IMG/VR virus record: IMGVR_UViG_3300000557_000578
Coordinates: 1 to 20,184 of that record
Source of the DNA: a virus
DNA: 20,184 nt
Strand: one strand, 5' to 3'
Shown here: positions 5,534 to 12,144 of the stretch, in pieces
Layout: each line of letters opens with the position of its first letter
Numbering within the stretch: the first letter of the stretch is position 1
The notes under the pieces: generated by a model
What the model saw: only the letters and a program-made list of their open reading frames with translations
What the model was told of the DNA's origin: nothing
The model's database searches: none
Translations under genes and position numbers: made by a program

Positions 5534-5877
5534 CCCCCATTATTACCATCTTTTATTTCTCTTAATTTTTTAATTCTACTAATCTCTTTTTCTCTAGGCT
5601 CTATGTTTTCTATTATAGATTTTCTTTCCAAATAAAGTTTAACCCCATAATAAGTGTTTAGTATTGTTACAAATAAGAAAAAAACTCCTGTTATTAATGA
5701 ACTATCTTTAAAACTTATTATTGAAGTAAAAACTGTAACAGGTGTAACTATAGTTGATAGCAAAATACAATAAAAAGTTTTCTTTGATACTTCTTTTGCT
5801 CTTTCATTTAATTGTATCAAAACTTTTAATCTATCATCTAAATTATCCACATTAAACAAATCATCAATTCTTTTAAT
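5530..5877 (-). CDS. Small membrane protein with two transmembrane helices (paralogue B), possible AUU start
   Basis: A protein of about 115 aa, built like its downstream paralogue: NLDDRLKVLIQLNERAKEVS, two hydrophobic segments (ILLSTIVTPVTVFTSIISF and LITGVFFLFVTILNTYYGV), then a charged tail with IEPREKEISRIK. No ATG or GTG fits the start. The G5 ribosome binding site at 5886-5890 lies 8 nt before ATT at 5877. The first standard start, TTG at 5859, is about 26 nt from that SD with no SD of its own. Starting at 5877 gives IKRIDDLFNVD before NLDDRLK, close in length and pattern to MNKLEKYEIT before NLEDRLK in the paralogue. I therefore prefer the AUU start, with TTG at 5859 (109 aa) as the conservative choice. 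Confidence 0.7.
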   Translation of the reverse strand: MKRIDDLFNVDNLDDRLKVLIQLNERAKEVSKKTFYCILLSTIVTPVTVFTSIISFKDSSLITGVFFLFVTILNTYYGVKLYLERKSIIENIEPREKEISRIKKLREIKDGNNGG

Positions 5878-5880
5878 TTC

Positions 5881-6375
5881 TTATTCCCCCTTATTATTCT
5901 TCCAAGGCTCAAGAAACTTATTTAAATCTACAATTAAACACCTTACTTCATCATTCCAATTTGCAATGTATCTTTTAGTATCACTAGAAATCATAGTTTC
6001 TAATCTACTTATAACAGTAGGCGCACTAAAAAAACGTGCATTACTACCGCTGTTTTGCTTACTAGGTTTATTTAATACTATACTACCATTTATTGAGTCT
6101 TCTAGCGGTTTAATAGCTAGTAAGCCTTTAAAAATATCTATTCCAACTTGTACTGCAATAAATTCTTTTGCATTTATATTTCTATGTATTAGGCGCATTG
6201 CATCTGAATTAATATAAAAGTTTGTAGTTTTAAGTGGTGATATAGTTACAAAGGGAAAACCGCTTTTTAAACCTTTACCGTTTTCTATCCATTCAAAATT
6301 GTACTTTGTAGGTTCATCACCTTCCCAATCAAATTTAAAATCATCTAGTTTTTTAACTTCCATTATATAATTCAT
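5881..6375 (-). CDS. Hypothetical soluble protein, paralogue of the gene at 6398-6808
   Basis: A 164-aa protein. From about residue 40 it runs parallel to the neighbouring upstream gene: a VTISP or LSIN strand, NFYINSDAMRLI against RFYLSSIAMELL, IAVQVGIDIFKGLLAIKP against ITYIKVGLDKEKKMLAIKP, a polar Ser/Asn loop, RFFSAPTVISRLE against KCFTSNTLYETIE, and VRCLIVDLNKF against YECLVVDLKEK. The A-x-x-LL, vGxD, laIKP pattern recalls small plasmid and phage proteins of unknown function. ATG at 6375 is only 2 nt from the G6 run. A second ATG at 6363 is possible, so the start is uncertain by four residues. No catalytic motif is visible. Confidence 0.7.
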   Translation of the reverse strand: MNYIMEVKKLDDFKFDWEGDEPTKYNFEWIENGKGLKSGFPFVTISPLKTTNFYINSDAMRLIHRNINAKEFIAVQVGIDIFKGLLAIKPLEDSINGSIVLNKPSKQNSGSNARFFSAPTVISRLETMISSDTKRYIANWNDEVRCLIVDLNKFLEPWKNNKGE

Positions 6376-6397
6376 TACCCCCCTTAAAGTATTTCTA

Positions 6398-6808
6398 TTA
6401 GTTTTTCTCTTTTAAATCTACTACTAAACATTCATACTTAGTATTAAATTTAGCCTTGTATCTATTACCATCATCTTCTGTATTTAAAAATGGTTCTATA
6501 GTTTCATATAATGTATTAGAGGTAAAACATTTAGAATTAGACTTGCTACCGCCTTTACTTAGCTTATAAGTTTTGCCATTTATATCATCACCTAAATAGG
6601 GTTTAATTGCTAGCATCTTTTTTTCTTTATCTAAGCCTACCTTTATATATGTAATATCATCTTCCTTAAAGTTATATTCTAATAATTCCATAGCTATTGA
6701 TGATAAATAAAACCTATTGTTGCCATTTGTGTTATTTATAGACAAAAAGGCTTGTCCTGTTTGACAACTATTTTTATAGTCTTTAACCCAATCAAATTGA
6801 TAACTCAA
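6398..6808 (-). CDS. Hypothetical soluble protein, paralogue of the gene at 5881-6375
   Basis: A 136-aa beta-rich protein with FDWVKDY at the start, RFYLSSIAMELL in the middle, YIKVGLDKEKKMLAIKP, a serine-rich basic loop (SKGGSKSNSKC) and YECLVVDLKEKN at the end. It is similar along its length to the next gene downstream and so forms the first of two adjacent paralogue pairs. The TTG at 6808 is well supported: GGGGGG at 6816-6821 is followed by exactly 7 nt. Divergence between the copies is high, which argues for old duplication or separate acquisition rather than a recent tandem copy. Function is unknown. Confidence 0.75.
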   Translation of the reverse strand: MSYQFDWVKDYKNSCQTGQAFLSINNTNGNNRFYLSSIAMELLEYNFKEDDITYIKVGLDKEKKMLAIKPYLGDDINGKTYKLSKGGSKSNSKCFTSNTLYETIEPFLNTEDDGNRYKAKFNTKYECLVVDLKEKN

Positions 6809-6898
6809 TTAAAAACCCCCCACTTGTATTAATTTTTTAGCTTATACATACTATTTCTTTAATTGTTGTATTATTCCTGCTTAAATTTTTACTTTTTG

Positions 6899-7219
6899 TT
6901 AGTTTTTTTTCATAGTTGTTACTTCTTTACTATATCTTTGATTAATTACTTCCATTTCACATTTTATCTTATTTAGTCTAATCTCTATATCTTTTGTTTT
7001 TAATTGTTCCATTCCCCTATAACTTGCAAAACCCTGCCATTTTTCAATTAATTGTTCTATTCTTTTTATATCTTTTAATGCATCTGTATCTTCAAAAACT
7101 TTGTATGGTTTAGGCTCTAAATTCTCATAACCGCCTACGCTTTGAGGACAAATATCTTCTCTGCCTTTATTGCAACCACCAAATATATCTTCATATTCAC
7201 AAAAAGCACTATAACACAT
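6899..7219 (-). CDS. Hypothetical protein with N-terminal four-cysteine cluster
   Basis: A 106-aa protein. Cysteines lie at residues 2, 7, 16 and 24 (MCYSAFCEYEDIFGGCNKG, then EDICP), a spacing that could hold zinc or an iron-sulfur centre. The remaining part is a charged helix, probably a coiled coil (IKRIEQLIEKWQGF, then DIEIRLNKIKCEMEVINQRY). ATG at 7219 has AAGGGG about 8 nt upstream. It is the first gene after the probable promoter at 7271-7299 and so leads the unit containing the two paralogue pairs. No family is recognised. Confidence 0.65.
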   Translation of the reverse strand: MCYSAFCEYEDIFGGCNKGREDICPQSVGGYENLEPKPYKVFEDTDALKDIKRIEQLIEKWQGFASYRGMEQLKTKDIEIRLNKIKCEMEVINQRYSKEVTTMKKN

Positions 7220-7270
7220 AATAACAACCCCTTAATATTAATTATCATTTCCCTCTTGTATTTACATTTT

Positions 7271-7299
7271 ATCATACTTCTTGTAAGAATATCAAGCAA
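7271..7299 (-). promoter_or_regulatory. Probable sigma-A type promoter with an internal inverted repeat
   Basis: On the minus strand, TTGCTT (7299-7294) and TATGAT (7276-7271) are separated by 17 bp. A shifted reading, TTGATA-N18-TAAAAT, also fits. The spacer contains the inverted repeat TTCTT-AC-AAGAA, suitable for a repressor. The first start codon is about 50 nt downstream at 7219. Just upstream, GTATAATATAC (7319-7309) is another short dyad. Confidence 0.5.
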
Positions 7300-7325
7300 A
7301 TAATAATGGTATATTATACTATATG

Positions 7326-7880
7326 TTAATGTGCTTTTATCTTTAATCTTACTTTTTTACTTGCTCTTTTTAATATCCTGCATACATAGCTTTGAGTAAT
7401 ATTTATTTCTTTTGCTATTTCCCTCTGATTCTTATTTTCAAAAAAAGATTTAATGAAAATTATTTTTTCTCTATCAGTTAACTCTTTTTCAATTATTTCT
7501 TTTACGCTTATCATATCATCAACAATAATAGTTTTATCATCTACTTCTAATTTTTCAATTAAATCTCTATGATAAACTTCAACGCCAGTATCATCATAAC
7601 TAATAAGCATATCTGTAAAAGTATTGCATCTTTGCTGTAACTTAGATTCACTTTTTCTTAATTCCATTTTAATTTCATTATCAATACATACACTTGCAAA
7701 AGTTATAAATTTTAACCCTCTGCTAAAGTCAAAATTAACACCAGCTTTAGTAATGCCAACATAACATAATTGTAAAAGTTCTTCATTGTCTAAGCTAGTA
7801 TTAAGGGTTTTCCATTTATTAAGTTTGAAGTATATAAAATTATAATTATCTTCAATCAATTTTTTTCTTCTTTCATTCAT
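7326..7880 (-). CDS. Phage-encoded RNA polymerase sigma factor, sigma-70 family, sporulation-like
   Basis: A 184-aa sigma factor with regions 2 and 4 only. Region 2 spans about residues 10-78 and contains DNEELLQLCYVGITKA and FITFASVCIDNEIKMELRK. The latter closely matches the Y-A-x-R-C-I-E-N-E-I-x-M-x-L-R block of SigE and SigK, although the Arg is replaced by Val. Region 4 spans about 125-181: LTDREKIIFIKSFF, then the HTH NQREIAKEINITQSYVCRI and a basic tail. Its ATG overlaps the stop of the 53-aa gene upstream (ATGA), so the two are translationally coupled. It probably redirects host RNA polymerase to phage late promoters or to sporulation-type promoters. The target promoters are not identified. 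Confidence 0.9.
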   Translation of the reverse strand: MNERRKKLIEDNYNFIYFKLNKWKTLNTSLDNEELLQLCYVGITKAGVNFDFSRGLKFITFASVCIDNEIKMELRKSESKLQQRCNTFTDMLISYDDTGVEVYHRDLIEKLEVDDKTIIVDDMISVKEIIEKELTDREKIIFIKSFFENKNQREIAKEINITQSYVCRILKRASKKVRLKIKAH

Positions 7881-8038
7881 ACTAACTTACACTTGCTTTT
7901 TTTATTTTCTTTTAGCTTATGGTTTTTGCAGTATTTTACAAATATCTCTTTATCTCTTAAAGTTCTAGGACAATAGCCTAAAGTTAATATATCTTTATCT
8001 TCTAGCCCTTTCATTATATCTATCATATTAATTATCAT
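7877..8038 (-). CDS. 53-aa Cys/His protein coupled to the sigma factor gene
   Basis: A small protein between the SpoIIID homologue and the sigma gene. It begins MIINMIDIMKGLEDKD and ends in a lysine-rich tail. Cysteines at residues 23, 37 and 50 and His at 40 (GYCPRTL, VKYCKNH, SKCKL) could form a single zinc site. The ATG at 8038 lies about 10 nt after GGGG and starts 2 nt after the stop of the SpoIIID gene. The TGA overlaps the sigma ATG. Position and size suggest a modulator of the sigma factor (an anti-sigma or accessory subunit) or simply a coupling leader. Neither is shown. Confidence 0.65.
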   Translation of the reverse strand: MIINMIDIMKGLEDKDILTLGYCPRTLRDKEIFVKYCKNHKLKENKKSKCKLV

Positions 8039-8040
8039 AT

Positions 8041-8310
8041 CTACATTGCCCCTTCTTTGTATAATTTCTTAGTGCTTAAACCGCCCCTTTTAACCGCTTC
8101 TGATTTATTGGTTTTTATAATATCTTTAACTTTTAGATATAAATTGTAGTCTATATTTTTAAGCTTTTTTGTTACATCTACATGTATTTGAGTTTTGCCA
8201 ACGGGAAAGGCTTTTTCTGCTTGCCTTAAAGTGCATTTATTTTCTATAATATAGTTTGCTTCTTCAATTATTCTTTTTTCTATATAAATTTCTGCTTGCT
8301 CTTTATTCAT
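8041..8310 (-). CDS. spoIIID: SpoIIID-family sporulation transcriptional regulator homologue
   Basis: An 89-aa DNA-binding protein, close to the 93 aa of Bacillus SpoIIID. Residues about 13-50 hold the HTH (EEANYIIENKCTLRQAEKAF, then VGKTQIHVDVTKKL), aligning with the family's KxTVRxxAKxFGVSKSTVHKDLTxRL. The C-terminal basic segment KRGGLSTKKLYK (about 74-85) matches the RGGEATKxKY ending that contacts DNA in SpoIIID. In sporulating cells SpoIIID acts in the mother cell with SigE and controls sigK and coat genes. I chose ATG at 8310 over GTG at 8325 because the GGGTGG/GGTTGG stretch lies upstream of the ATG. It heads a three-gene cassette with the sigma factor. A distant viral copy could either mimic or compete with host SpoIIID. 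Confidence 0.88.
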   Translation of the reverse strand: MNKEQAEIYIEKRIIEEANYIIENKCTLRQAEKAFPVGKTQIHVDVTKKLKNIDYNLYLKVKDIIKTNKSEAVKRGGLSTKKLYKEGAM

Positions 8311-8350
8311 AATTAAACCAACCACCCTATTTTAGAAAATATATTTTAAT

Positions 8351-8396
8351 AAGAAAATAAAAAAAGCAAGCTTTTAATTAAAAAAGATTGCTCTTT
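8351..8396 (-). terminator. Rho-independent terminator after the endolysin gene
   Basis: On the minus strand, AAAGAGCAA (8396-8388) pairs with TTGCTTTTT (8369-8361), with one G-U pair and an 18-nt loop. It is followed by a T-rich tract, TTTTTTTATTTTC. It lies about 27 nt after the amidase stop and marks the end of the virion-lysis unit. The AT-rich 50 bp that follow, up to 8310, must hold any promoter for the SpoIIID-sigma cassette. Only weak -10-like TAAAAT boxes are seen there. Confidence 0.75.
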
Positions 8397-8422
8397 GCAG
8401 GTATCTATTTTTTTATCTAAAA

Positions 8423-8998
8423 TTATTTTTCATATTCTAGCATATCATTATTTTTATCAACATATTTTTTCAAGCCAACTACAACAGCATTTGCATACTT
8501 ATGCCAGTTATCTAATAGATTTTCTCTATCATCTTTTCTATCAATAAAACCATATTCTATTATTAAAGCCTGTGTTTTATCTAAAGTATTTCTATTAATA
8601 AAGAAATAATCTTTGCCACTTAAATTAGGGTGTCCTACCGTATAAATACGCCTTCTTCTCTGCCCTTTTTCTACTATACTATCAAGTAACATATCAGCAA
8701 GTACACCATCATCACGTTTTGAATATATTATCTCTGCACCTTCGCCACCGCCTGCATTTATATGGTTGCTTAATACAAAGTGTGGCTTAAAATTATTTAT
8801 TCTTTTTATTCTTTCTTTAGCCCTTAAAGTTTCATCACCGTATCTAGTTAATACTACTGAAAAGTTTAGCTTTTTTAACTCTTTTAGCTGTAGATGTGAT
8901 ATTTTTAAAGCAAGTTCTTTTTCTTTTACATCACCATAACTAGCGCCATCATCTATGCCACCATGCCCAGCATCAATTACTACTCTAGGTTTACTCAT
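8423..8998 (-). CDS. Endolysin: N-acetylmuramoyl-L-alanine amidase (Amidase_3 family)
   Basis: A 191-aa zinc amidase that cuts the bond between N-acetylmuramic acid and L-alanine in peptidoglycan. The Amidase_3 landmarks are present: IDAGHGG (zinc His12), VKEKELAL (zinc Glu26), SNHINAG (zinc His79) and the catalytic-site Glu148 in IIEYGFID. The catalytic domain fills the protein. No signal peptide, membrane segment or separate wall-binding domain is seen, so export would depend on a holin. ATG at 8998 has GGGGG 13 nt upstream, which is rather long. It is the last gene of the structural operon and directly precedes the terminator. No holin lies beside it. Confidence 0.93.
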   Translation of the reverse strand: MSKPRVVIDAGHGGIDDGASYGDVKEKELALKISHLQLKELKKLNFSVVLTRYGDETLRAKERIKRINNFKPHFVLSNHINAGGGEGAEIIYSKRDDGVLADMLLDSIVEKGQRRRRIYTVGHPNLSGKDYFFINRNTLDKTQALIIEYGFIDRKDDRENLLDNWHKYANAVVVGLKKYVDKNNDMLEYEK

Positions 8999-9017
8999 AA
9001 TTAAATATAAACCCCCT

Positions 9018-10016
9018 TTAATTATTATTTTGCTCTAATGCTAAAAAATCAGTAACATCACCTTGCCCATATGCTAAATTACTTATTACTACTGTATTAG
9101 GGTCAATATCTGTACCTACAATGGTTGCGCCTAAATTCCCTGAAGAATTTCTTGCAATTACTGATAAATGTATTTCATCACCTTCATTTAAAAATCTTAT
9201 TCTAGTAAAAGCCTGCGCTATAGTACCGCCTACACCGCTTCTATGTACTTGGTCTCTTTCAACCTCTGTACCATTTAAAAACATGCTAACCTCTAAAGCG
9301 CTATCACCTGCAACCCCTGAAAAGTGTCGCATATAATATTGAATTAGATATAAACCACTTTTATTTATAGTAATTATTGTGTTGTCAACACCTAAATTAA
9401 AAAAATTATTATTATCAAATAAAACTTCGCCCCACTCAATTATAACATTTGCATTTTGTGGTGTATCTATAGATGAAGTAATTCTTGCCTTGCCAGTTTC
9501 AGGCAAATTGTGGTATATTCTCAAAGCATCAAAACTAGTATGGTGGCTTATATCTCTTGTATCTTCTATATCTTGTTGTACTATACTAACGGTTTCTAGT
9601 TGTTCAACATATACATTAGCCAGCCCTATTTCATATACTAAATTATTTTGAGTTAATAAAGGCGGTTCAGGCTCAATAGCAGGCACGCCTTCAACTACAT
9701 CAATAACTACTGCCCTTACCCCTGTATTTCTATCCATTCTAGCAACTATAGTATCTATTCTATCATTATTACCATCACCATCACTTATTGTAATATTTTC
9801 AGGGTTTTCTCTAACTCTAAAAAACCTACCTTGTACCCACCCTGTGCCTAGCTGTACATCAACACTCATGCCAGCCCCTGCCAATACCTCTAATTCATCT
9901 TCAACGCCTGCGCAAATACCATTAAGGCTTAATACATTTAAACTTCTGCTAAACTGTGTAGCACTATATACCCTATCGCCATCTATGCTTTCAAAAAATT
10001 TGCTTTCTACTACCAT
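9018..10016 (-). CDS. Putative receptor-binding/tail tip protein with C-terminal C1q-like jelly roll
   Basis: A 332-aa virion protein. Residues about 1-130 (FFESIDGDRVYSATQFSRSL, then GMSVDVQLGTGWVQGRFF) resemble the N-terminal baseplate-attachment part of siphovirus receptor-binding or upper-baseplate proteins. Residues about 185-316 have the strand pattern of C1q/TNF-like trimeric jelly rolls: ITINKSGLYLIQYYMRHF, LEVSMFLNGTEV, FLNEGDEIHLSVIARN. Such heads bind sugars or proteins on the host surface. ATG at 10016 is preceded by GGGGG at 11 nt spacing. It follows the tail hub gene and precedes the endolysin, the normal place for the receptor-binding protein. Trimer formation and receptor are inferred. 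Confidence 0.75.
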   Translation of the reverse strand: MVVESKFFESIDGDRVYSATQFSRSLNVLSLNGICAGVEDELEVLAGAGMSVDVQLGTGWVQGRFFRVRENPENITISDGDGNNDRIDTIVARMDRNTGVRAVVIDVVEGVPAIEPEPPLLTQNNLVYEIGLANVYVEQLETVSIVQQDIEDTRDISHHTSFDALRIYHNLPETGKARITSSIDTPQNANVIIEWGEVLFDNNNFFNLGVDNTIITINKSGLYLIQYYMRHFSGVAGDSALEVSMFLNGTEVERDQVHRSGVGGTIAQAFTRIRFLNEGDEIHLSVIARNSSGNLGATIVGTDIDPNTVVISNLAYGQGDVTDFLALEQNNN

Positions 10017-10039
10017 TTTTTTAAAAGCCCCCTTCTGCT

Positions 10040-11209
10040 CTAAATTCTTTCTCTATCATCATCACCATATTCTAAGTCTGACCTACTTTTTATTGTTGGA
10101 TATATTTCGCCTAATTGTATTTTTATTATAGGTTCACCAACCCCCGTATTTAATTCAACAGTAACCCCTACTATCTGTACATTTAAATCTAAGTTCCATT
10201 TAGTATTTCTAACTTTAACAATATTACCTATATCCCAATTTCTTCTATATTCTAAATTGACAGCTTCATTATAATCAATTTCTATAATATTTTCTCTTTG
10301 CCTTCTTCTTAAATAACTTCTGCCCCTACTTAATAAAGCACCTTCTTCTTCTAAATTACCAGCATCTAAAAAATCTTCTTTTCTTTCAAAGCCAGCAGGT
10401 TCTTCTTCTTCTAAAAATGCTTTTTCAATTATTCTTAAATTGCCTTCGCCTTCACCGCCTGCATAAACTAAACTTTTTGCCCCCAACTCTTTTTGTAAAA
10501 AACTTTGCGCTGTAGCAGTTTCAATTTCTACATCAAATATTATATTATCACTTACATCAATAGTTTCTATAATATCAAATATAAAAATATTAAAATCTAT
10601 ATCATAGAAAGTTTCCCAGCCTATAGCGCCAGCCCTGCTTATTTCTTGTAAAGTATCTTCTAACTTTTGAAATCTGCCTTTATATGTTACAAAATCGCCA
10701 CGCCCTAAATTAGGTGCAGTTGTTAGCCTAGGTATTCTTCTAGGCTCACTTGTATTTTCACCGCCATTATAATCAAGATAATGTTTCATCACTTGCTCTG
10801 CGCTACCTTCTTGATTATCAAAAGCCCATGCATCTATTATCTGATTTTCATTTTCTTCTTGTGGTGGTTTTGGTGGTAGTATTAAATCATCATTATTAAT
10901 AGGTGGTAAAATTATTCTATCTTCAAAAATACCACCAAATTGCCTACCACTTATACTTAATATTTCACCTTCCCTACCAGTATCATCTACTTCTAATTGT
11001 TTTTGCTCTATTTGATACAATAAATTATTAAATCCTAATTCTGTAGGCAAAATAAATAAGCCAATTTCTAAAAAGTCTGAAATATATTGGTTTTGATTTA
11101 TCTGTAACTCAAAAGCACCATGTGTATAAAACTGCCTTGAATAAGCAAAGCTTTCATAGTTTTCAATTTCTCCAACTAAATTACCTTCGCTATCTATAAT
11201 TAAAGCCAT
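10040..11209 (-). CDS. Tail hub/tip protein, siphovirus ReqiPepy6 Gp37-like family
   Basis: A 389-aa protein matching the Gp37-like (Tal-type) tail proteins. The N-terminal block is VGEIENYESFAYSRQFYTHG, then FELQIN and FLEIGLFILP. It continues with YQIEQKQLEVDD, ILSISGRQFGGIFEDRIILP and, in the C-terminal half, SLVYAGGEGEGNLRIIEKAF and IVGVTVELNTGVGEPIIKI. These are characteristic of the protein that caps the tail tube below Dit and joins it to receptor-binding proteins. A proline/glutamate-rich insert lies at about 110-125. ATG at 11209 directly follows the upstream TAA, with AAAGGCAGGTG as SD. No lytic domain is attached. Confidence 0.85.
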   Translation of the reverse strand: MALIIDSEGNLVGEIENYESFAYSRQFYTHGAFELQINQNQYISDFLEIGLFILPTELGFNNLLYQIEQKQLEVDDTGREGEILSISGRQFGGIFEDRIILPPINNDDLILPPKPPQEENENQIIDAWAFDNQEGSAEQVMKHYLDYNGGENTSEPRRIPRLTTAPNLGRGDFVTYKGRFQKLEDTLQEISRAGAIGWETFYDIDFNIFIFDIIETIDVSDNIIFDVEIETATAQSFLQKELGAKSLVYAGGEGEGNLRIIEKAFLEEEEPAGFERKEDFLDAGNLEEEGALLSRGRSYLRRRQRENIIEIDYNEAVNLEYRRNWDIGNIVKVRNTKWNLDLNVQIVGVTVELNTGVGEPIIKIQLGEIYPTIKSRSDLEYGDDDRERI

Positions 11210-12106
11210 TTAAACACCTGCCTTTAAACCTGTATAATATATAACCGCACTACCACCATCTATTGTATCAAAAAGTAAATCAACATCATTTAAGCCTTCT
11301 ATAAACTTCCAAAAATCTCTATATATCAAAGTTACTGTATTTATAGCATTTCTTCTTTCTCCTGTATTAACATTAACTATCTCAACCCTTTTTTCACCAT
11401 ATCCTGTATAAATTTCTATATATTCATCTTCTAAAATTAAAGCATCTAAATTTAATATTTCGCCTGTAGTATTGTTTATTATTGAAAAACCATCTACATA
11501 GCCATAAACCTGTAATAAAAAAGGTATAGGTATATCAGTATCTATATCAAAAATTTCTGTAACATTACCTGATACAAACTCTAAAGGAAACTCTAAAGTA
11601 TCTTCAAATAAAGCAGGTATATTTACCATTTCAAAATCAAACTCAACTTCTTCTGTTTTTTTAAAATAAGGGTTTGGTGCTAAAAATTCTATATCTACAT
11701 CAACAACATTACCCCTAATAGTAACATAAGATAAACTAGGTGATTCAATAGGTGTAACATTTATTTCTAAAGTTTCTTCTCCTGCTCTATGATATTCTAA
11801 AATACCTAATTCGCCTATTTTATGAAAATCTACATCTTTATCTAATTTTAAATATAGTTCTTCTATTAACTCATTTATCTCTGCTATAGAGTTTTTATTT
11901 AATCTTAAGTTTATAACAATATTTCTCATATCAACATTATTATTAAGATATTTTACCCCTTTTCTAAAAGGTATTTTTTTTGTAAGTGGTGTTACCTGTG
12001 TGCTAGCTAAACCATTAAAATCAACTAAATTAAAATCAGTATTAGCCCTAAAGGTTATGCCATCTTCTTTATCCTTTGTAGGATAAAATACAAAATAATT
12101 ACACAT
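11210..12106 (-). CDS. Second distal tail (Dit)-like protein, Sipho_tail family
   Basis: A 298-aa tail component. The first half follows the Dit/Sipho_tail pattern: an N-terminal beta region with FNLVDFNGLASTQVTP, GVKYLNNNVDMRNIVINLRL, a helix in LNKNSIAEINELIEELYLKL, and the domain-ending motif IRGNVVDVDIEFLAPNPYF. The same closing motif, TRGNVVNIDIEFFAPNPEW, ends the Dit domain of the upstream gene, so the two are paralogues. The second half is a beta-rich galectin-like or belt-extension region. ATG at 12106 is chosen because AAAGGGG (12116-12122) lies 9 nt upstream. The TTG at 12115 abuts the SD. Two adjacent Dit-like proteins probably form stacked rings at the tail end. Confidence 0.8.
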   Translation of the reverse strand: MCNYFVFYPTKDKEDGITFRANTDFNLVDFNGLASTQVTPLTKKIPFRKGVKYLNNNVDMRNIVINLRLNKNSIAEINELIEELYLKLDKDVDFHKIGELGILEYHRAGEETLEINVTPIESPSLSYVTIRGNVVDVDIEFLAPNPYFKKTEEVEFDFEMVNIPALFEDTLEFPLEFVSGNVTEIFDIDTDIPIPFLLQVYGYVDGFSIINNTTGEILNLDALILEDEYIEIYTGYGEKRVEIVNVNTGERRNAINTVTLIYRDFWKFIEGLNDVDLLFDTIDGGSAVIYYTGLKAGV

Positions 12107-12144
12107 GAAAAACAACCCCTTTAAATCAAATTATGCTTAATTAT

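Noticed and set aside
9121-10131. Plus-strand frames opposite the receptor-binding and hub genes
   Set aside because: Antisense to clear virion genes, Ser/Pro/Leu-rich shadow translation, no SD.
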